From Eremothecium cymbalariae DBVPG#7215 (taxonomy: Eukaryota; Ascomycota; Saccharomycetes; Saccharomycetales; Saccharomycetaceae), in assembly GCF_000235365.1 (NCBI RefSeq), contig NC_016451.1:558001-622000 (forward strand): 64,000 bases of DNA, written 5' to 3'. Below are positions 59,655 to 64,000 of the stretch, piece after piece. The position numbers were made by a program, and so were the translations under genes. Each line of letters opens with the position of its first letter. Positions within the stretch are counted from its first letter, which is position 1. Below the pieces are notes generated by a model. The model was given only the letters and a program-made list of their open reading frames with translations. It was not told the DNA's origin and searched no databases.

Positions 59655-59960
59655 CAGAAATCAGATCAAAAAGTAGCGTTTCAGAGCTATTAGAAGATTG
59701 TTAGACTATTAGTGTTTAGCTGAGCGTCATCCTGAAACCAGTATACTGACTTCTTTAGTGATCTCAAGTAGGGCAGCAGAAACTATATAAGAAGGCCAAA
59801 CTAGTTAGATTAGCATAGTCCCATCTAGGACACCAGAGGGAACTGATCCTTTAGAGACTGCATAACAGTGCCTGAACCTCAACTAGAGCTCAACCAGCGT
59901 GCGAAGAGACGTCCAAGCCAGCACGTAACCTAGGCTGAGCGCCCTCGACATGATAATTAG
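59655..59960. repeat. Diverged direct repeat, copy B (possible solo-LTR relic)
   Basis: Collinear with copy A at an offset of about 360-380 bp: GCGTTTCAGAGCT (59676), GACTTCTTTAGTG, GGGCAGCAGAAACTATAT, GTTAGATTAG, CCAGAGGG, TTTAGAGACTGCATAACAG. The conserved TATATAA-like box would be consistent with an LTR promoter. No reverse transcriptase, integrase or gag coding remains between the copies. Confidence 0.5.
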
Positions 59961-60385
59961 TGGACTGGTTTTACCGTCAGTTAGTAGGGTATCGTTTTTT
60001 AGAGTCTTCGTTAGTACTTCGATCACTAAGATACAGGCCACAAGACCGTAATACTTCTTGGAAGATCCCCTGAGCACATCCATAGTAGCTAGCCTAGGCA
60101 ATCAAACTAACTAACTACCCTATGTGTCATTATACTGCTGGCTAAGTATAGACATTAGAACTAACGTATTTAATGATGTTGGCTGGATCGGTCCAAAACC
60201 CATAACCCCTATCCGCAGTAGTCAAATTACATTAAGACGTCTTTGTCCTTCACAACACACTTGTACAACTGATTGTATATACTGTATCTTAGGTCTACGG
60301 GTTATTATTGTATAGTGAATTCCGTCTTCACGAATTTTACTGTTAGCTTAAGTGCCCTTGCATTTGAGGCAGGCGCAGAACGATA

Positions 60386-62632
60386 ATGAACCAGTTACCG
60401 CAAGATTCATTCCAGCCTGGGACCGTTCTGACGGTAGGTTCCCACAAAGTGAAGGTTGTAAAATATCTCACAAGTGGTGGTTTTGCTCAAATTTACTGCT
60501 GTGAGGTGATCTCACCTGATTCCAAGGTTAAAGATGTTGCATGTTTAAAGAGAGTACACGTGCCCGACAAGCAGAGTCTAAATACCCTAAGAGCAGAAGT
60601 AGATGCTATGAAGTTACTAAGGGGTAATAAGCATATTGTTTCGTATATTGATTCTCATGCTTCAAAATCCGTCTTAAATAACGGTTCCTATGAGGTGGTA
60701 TTATTGATGGAATATTGTTCCAGAGGCGGGCTAATTAGTTTTATGAACACTAGACTTCAGGATAGATTAAAAGAGTTTGAAGTACTCAGGATTATGAACC
60801 AAGTTGTGCAAGGAATATTAGCTATGCATGCGTTACAACCACCATTGATACACCGCGATATCAAAATTGAAAATGTATTAATCGCTGAAAATGGAGACTG
60901 TAAAGTTTGTGACTTTGGATCTGTATGCGGTGTTATAAGGCCTCCAAAGAATACTTACGAATTATCTTATGTCCAGCATGATATTTTGAAGAATACTACT
61001 GCGCAATATAGAGCCCCAGAAATGATTGACTTATATCGTGGGTTTTCCGTAGATGAAAAATCTGATATTTGGGCTCTAGGAGTTTTCTTGTATAAGCTCT
61101 GCTATTATACCACACCATTTGAGAAAACTGGCGAAGTTGCAATATTAAAAGCAAATTTTCAGTTTCCGTCGTATCCACAATATAGTAACCGTTTAAAGAA
61201 TTTAATAACTGTGATGTTGGCTGAAAATCCAATCCACAGACCTAACAGTTGTCAAGTTTTGGAAGAAGTATGTCGTATTCAGGGTCAGCCTTGCCCAGTA
61301 AAGAACTTTTACTTGGAACGGTCCTTGAAGCAACAGATACCATCTCAGCTTCGTCATTCAGTAAGCCAACCAATGATAGCGATGAATCCTCAACAAGCAA
61401 AAATTCCTATCGTTATTCCACAAGTACAGAACTCTGTCCTCCCATCCAACACAATGAATATGGGATACGTTACTGGTGCTTTCCAGCCAGCTAGTCAACC
61501 TAATGAGGTACGTGGTGATACAGCTTTAAGGGTTAGTAAAGCTAAATTATTATCTACAGCATGTGATTGGGACAAAACACAGAACTTTGTGCCCGGATCC
61601 AATTATAATAGTAAAGCATCAGTTGAAAGTGGTCATCTCCCAACATCGTCTCTTCCAACACCAAGATCATCCGTAAGTCCAGTAAGGAGTGGACGTGGTA
61701 ATATCAATAAAATAATAGCGGCTAATCCTATCAACATCAAAAGACCAGTTTACGTCGATTCAGAAATGCAAACAACTGATTTAGCATCCTTAAAAAAGGC
61801 CAACTCTCGTCCGCTTTCTCTTTCCCTTTCATCTTTGCCGTCGCAAGAATCATTTTCTTTGCATTACACAGGAATTAGCGCTGTCGAATCAAGTCAACAG
61901 TTCCAGGGTCCAGTTACCTTCGATAAGAATAATCTTCTGGTTAATTCTAAAAGTAATACAGGTGATAGTAAATCTTCATCTCCAGAGTTGATAAATCGTA
62001 CTTTACGTTACTCCTATCATGCCCCAGAACCTGCCAGCTGGGAAAGCTCAGAAATGTCATCAAAAAAACTTCCGTATTTAAATGCAATCTTAAAAACTCC
62101 AAAATCACTCTCTGCCGCCGAGGTCAGTGAGAGTCGGCGAAGTGAGCTGGAACGTGATTCTTTGGCTAATGTCCCCATCAATAATGAGTATGCTGTGGAT
62201 CCAGATTCTGGGGGGTATCATCCTAGTAGCGGTGGTTTGGTGAGCTTATTGTCAACAAAGAATGGCCAGGTGTCCATCCAAAAACGTGTTCATTTATTAT
62301 TAGCTAACTCAGATGCTCAAGAATTGTACTCAAGCACCAATAGTGAAGCTGTGAACTCTGGAAATATTTCGGTCGGTAATGAAGAATTGAATTCAGATGA
62401 TAATATCAAGCCTGAGAAGCCTCCTGTTATGCCGGTCTCAAGATCCAAATCACAATTCAACACACCAAGCGTAGTGAAATTTTCTACGAAGAATCAGAAG
62501 AAACCACCAGAAAAGCCATTCAAACCGGTGCACTTGCGGCCGACTCCTCCTCCAAAGCCTGCACACTTAAAATCCCCTCCCGTTAACAAGAAGCGGATGC
62601 CTAAAGATACCAAAAGCGCTATCGAATGCTGA
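60386..62632 (+). CDS. PRK1: Ark1/Prk1-family actin-regulating Ser/Thr kinase
   Basis: A 748-residue kinase (S. cerevisiae Prk1 about 810). The kinase domain (residues ~15-300) is complete: glycine loop LTSGGFAQIY, catalytic-loop HRDIKIENVLI, DFG in KVCDFGSVCG, and APEMIDLYRG. The family-specific GSV after DFG marks the Ark/Prk (NAK) group. The long Ser/Pro-rich tail ends in proline motifs (RPTPPPKPAHLKSPP) suited to Abp1 SH3 binding. In S. cerevisiae these kinases phosphorylate Pan1, Sla1 and epsins on LxxQxTG sites, disassembling the endocytic coat. The single gene here represents the PRK1 (YIL095W)/ARK1 (YNL020C) pair; HDA1 next door supports this, since HDA1 adjoins ARK1 on chromosome XIV. 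Confidence 0.94.
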   Translation: MNQLPQDSFQPGTVLTVGSHKVKVVKYLTSGGFAQIYCCEVISPDSKVKDVACLKRVHVPDKQSLNTLRAEVDAMKLLRGNKHIVSYIDSHASKSVLNNGSYEVVLLMEYCSRGGLISFMNTRLQDRLKEFEVLRIMNQVVQGILAMHALQPPLIHRDIKIENVLIAENGDCKVCDFGSVCGVIRPPKNTYELSYVQHDILKNTTAQYRAPEMIDLYRGFSVDEKSDIWALGVFLYKLCYYTTPFEKTGEVAILKANFQFPSYPQYSNRLKNLITVMLAENPIHRPNSCQVLEEVCRIQGQPCPVKNFYLERSLKQQIPSQLRHSVSQPMIAMNPQQAKIPIVIPQVQNSVLPSNTMNMGYVTGAFQPASQPNEVRGDTALRVSKAKLLSTACDWDKTQNFVPGSNYNSKASVESGHLPTSSLPTPRSSVSPVRSGRGNINKIIAANPINIKRPVYVDSEMQTTDLASLKKANSRPLSLSLSSLPSQESFSLHYTGISAVESSQQFQGPVTFDKNNLLVNSKSNTGDSKSSSPELINRTLRYSYHAPEPASWESSEMSSKKLPYLNAILKTPKSLSAAEVSESRRSELERDSLANVPINNEYAVDPDSGGYHPSSGGLVSLLSTKNGQVSIQKRVHLLLANSDAQELYSSTNSEAVNSGNISVGNEELNSDDNIKPEKPPVMPVSRSKSQFNTPSVVKFSTKNQKKPPEKPFKPVHLRPTPPPKPAHLKSPPVNKKRMPKDTKSAIEC

Positions 62633-62835
62633 GTTTGTTTATGGAAGAAACATTGAACGTGAGTCTCATTTCCATTAAGTACCTTGTAATTTATACATAT
62701 ATATATATTATTTTGATTACATGCAAAATAATTCAACTTTATATTTCCATATCTAAGCACAGGTATTTTATATTAATGCTATTCTGCCAGATATCACAAT
62801 AGGATGGTCCAAATATTATATAGGTTATAGCTGAA

Positions 62836-64000
62836 TTATTCAGAATCGCTCCACTCTTCAAAGGAATCCAAAATGAAATCAGTTGCTTCTTCAAACCTCT
62901 CCTCCAAGATATTGTTCATACCATCACTGTTACACTTTAAAACTCTACCAAATTTCTTTCTTGGTTTTTTAGAGTCATTACCTTCAGTACCCCAACAGGA
63001 ATGATATTTGCTAGTGAATATTAATGAGTTTTTGAAGTACCAATCACTTATAGATTCATCTACTAATGGAACTAAAGGCCTTAGCTGCTTCTTATCAGTA
63101 AAAGATATAGCACATTTTACAATACTTCTGGTGTCCCTGTGGCCTAATAAATGAACAAAGCCACTGTAAGCATCGCCAATCCCAACAAATGCAACTCTCG
63201 TTAATTGTGCAAAAAATTTTAAGTAGTGATCCCATAGATACGACAAAACTTCTTGAGACGTAAGAACAGCAGAATAATTGTCCAACTCAAATAAAGATTG
63301 TGGGATATTAATATCAATAATGCCATAACTTCTACCTAAAGCCCAGTTGGTTATTGACAACGTCGTATCTACTATAATGGAAGTAGATGGATCAATATAT
63401 CCTGTTAGAGGATTACGCTTTGCCCATACCTCAGGAGTATCGTGTACACATATTATTAAAGTATCCGTTTCATGAATATTTGGTGAACATATAATGGTAT
63501 CTCCTGATAGTTCCATATCCAATAATGGGAGTGTGACAAACTTGTATTCTTTTGAAAGCCTTCTAAACTGTTCTTGGCGAACTGCGCTCTGTAATGGGAA
63601 GTTCTTGAAGGTTAACGACTCATCAACCGGTTCCTTCCAGTTAACGCCACAATTACCGTGTTTACTCTTAAAACAATCCCAATATTTCGCTTGCTCTCTT
63701 ATTACAGTCTCTATAGTAGCGATAGCTTCCGGTTTTGGCTGCTTAAAAGGATCTGGCAATTCATCAGGAGGCTCGCCTATCAATACCTTTACAACTCCAA
63801 GAGCACTTTTAGCTATTGAATCTAGATTGTAGCCCCCTTCTAAAACGACACACATGTTTCCCTTAGCCAAGGACTTTAGCATATGTGTCATGTGGCCATA
63901 ACAAGCTGGCGATACATGACACTGACCTATTGTATCCCCATCCGCAGCGTCAAATCCAGATGATATTATCACCAGATCTGGTTGAAATTCACGACCCATT
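62836..64000 (-). CDS. HDA1: Hda1 class II histone deacetylase, C-terminal part (cut by window end)
   Basis: The last 387 or so residues of Hda1; the start lies beyond the window. The visible part begins in the catalytic domain: PDLVIISSGFDAADGDTIGQ (with the Asp of the zinc site), CHVSPACYGHMTHML, and VVLEGGYNLDSIAKSALGVV containing the catalytic Tyr. The C-terminal Arb2-type domain follows (DTLIICVHDTPEVW, LGRSYGIIDINIPQSLFEL, VAFVGIGDAYSGFVHLLGHR), ending with an acidic tail (DFILDSFEEWSDSE). With Hda2/Hda3 it deacetylates histones H3 and H2B at promoters. S. cerevisiae Hda1 is about 706 residues. It is convergent with PRK1, about 200 bp apart. Confidence 0.95.
   Translation of the reverse strand, partial: MGREFQPDLVIISSGFDAADGDTIGQCHVSPACYGHMTHMLKSLAKGNMCVVLEGGYNLDSIAKSALGVVKVLIGEPPDELPDPFKQPKPEAIATIETVIREQAKYWDCFKSKHGNCGVNWKEPVDESLTFKNFPLQSAVRQEQFRRLSKEYKFVTLPLLDMELSGDTIICSPNIHETDTLIICVHDTPEVWAKRNPLTGYIDPSTSIIVDTTLSITNWALGRSYGIIDINIPQSLFELDNYSAVLTSQEVLSYLWDHYLKFFAQLTRVAFVGIGDAYSGFVHLLGHRDTRSIVKCAISFTDKKQLRPLVPLVDESISDWYFKNSLIFTSKYHSCWGTEGNDSKKPRKKFGRVLKCNSDGMNNILEERFEEATDFILDSFEEWSDSE

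Larger units (their letters stand above)
59178..60385. other. tRNA-PRK1 intergenic region with repeat relics
   Basis: About 1.2 kb with no convincing gene. It contains the two diverged direct repeats described separately, a CACGTG (59552-59557), and the PRK1 promoter at its right end. A minus-strand frame at about 59883-60083 (66 codons from ATG, hydrophobic) has no recognisable domain. Confidence 0.5.

Noticed and set aside
59883..60101. Minus-strand hydrophobic frame left of PRK1
   Set aside because: Part of it overlaps the repeat relic, and only 66 codons remain from the first ATG; no domain.
1..64000. CRISPR arrays, bacterial-type defence systems or intact retrotransposons
   Set aside because: None found: no regularly spaced repeat-spacer units, no reverse transcriptase or integrase frames, and all large frames are recognisable yeast genes.

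Overview
The window is nuclear DNA of a budding yeast of the family Saccharomycetaceae, from a lineage that split off before the whole-genome duplication (the Kluyveromyces/Lachancea/Eremothecium/Torulaspora/Zygosaccharomyces grade; I cannot fix the genus). Gene content comes from two Saccharomyces cerevisiae regions interleaved like a zipper: chromosome IX (SDP1, HOS4, COX5B, HPM1, SEC24, YIL108W, PFK26, MOB1, SLM1, SHQ1, DPH1, XBP1, SGA1, FMC1, FYV10, BMT5, PRK1) and chromosome XIV (MSG5, COX5A, COG5, YNL050C, SFB2, ALG11, SLM2, LAP2, YIP3, BOP3, COG6, NCE103, IDH1, GPI15, BDP1, YNL035C, ARK1, HDA1). Each S. cerevisiae duplicate pair is represented once. S. cerevisiae comparisons throughout are from memory; no alignment was run.

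Layout: 1-2063 is non-coding. 2064-15502 holds MSG5, HOS4 (frame break), COX5 (intron splitting the start codon), HPM1, COG5, a YNL050C homologue with an intron, and SEC24. 15833-26746 holds a YIL108W-type metalloprotease, PFK26 (frame break), MOB1 (intron), ALG11 and SLM1/2. 26747-38460 holds a degenerate LAP2-like M1 peptidase, YIP3 (intron), BOP3, SHQ1, DPH1 and COG6. 38461-47044 is gene-poor: only XBP1 and NCE103, with three long intergenic stretches. 47045-58959 holds SGA1, FMC1, IDH1, FYV10/GID9, BMT5, GPI15 (3' intron), BDP1 and a YNL035C WD40 gene. 59104-64000 holds a tRNA-Ile(AAU), a repeat-relic region, PRK1/ARK1 and the 3' half of HDA1, which runs off the window.

The genes are mostly housekeeping: secretion (SEC24, COG5, COG6, YIP3), glycosylation and GPI synthesis (ALG11, GPI15), respiration and carbon metabolism (COX5, IDH1, FMC1, PFK26, FYV10, SGA1, NCE103), signalling (MSG5, MOB1, SLM, PRK1), chromatin and transcription (HOS4, HDA1, XBP1, BDP1), and RNA or translation modification (SHQ1, BMT5, HPM1, DPH1). 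I found no bacterial-type system, CRISPR array or intact transposon.

The points most worth attention are: (1) the LAP2-like gene has Arg in place of the first zinc-ligand His of HExxH and has lost its conserved C-terminus; (2) HOS4 and PFK26 are each interrupted by one frame change; (3) five introns can be read with canonical signals, including one that splits the COX5 ATG after the A and one in GPI15 whose branch point supplies the stop codon of the unspliced frame; (4) the COX5 promoter carries a perfect 13-bp-arm palindrome made of two opposed CCAAT boxes, next to CACGTG-type sites spaced exactly 11 bp, and the same 11-bp doublet recurs in the SEC24/YIL108W promoter; (5) two diverged ~380-bp direct repeats lie beside the tRNA gene.
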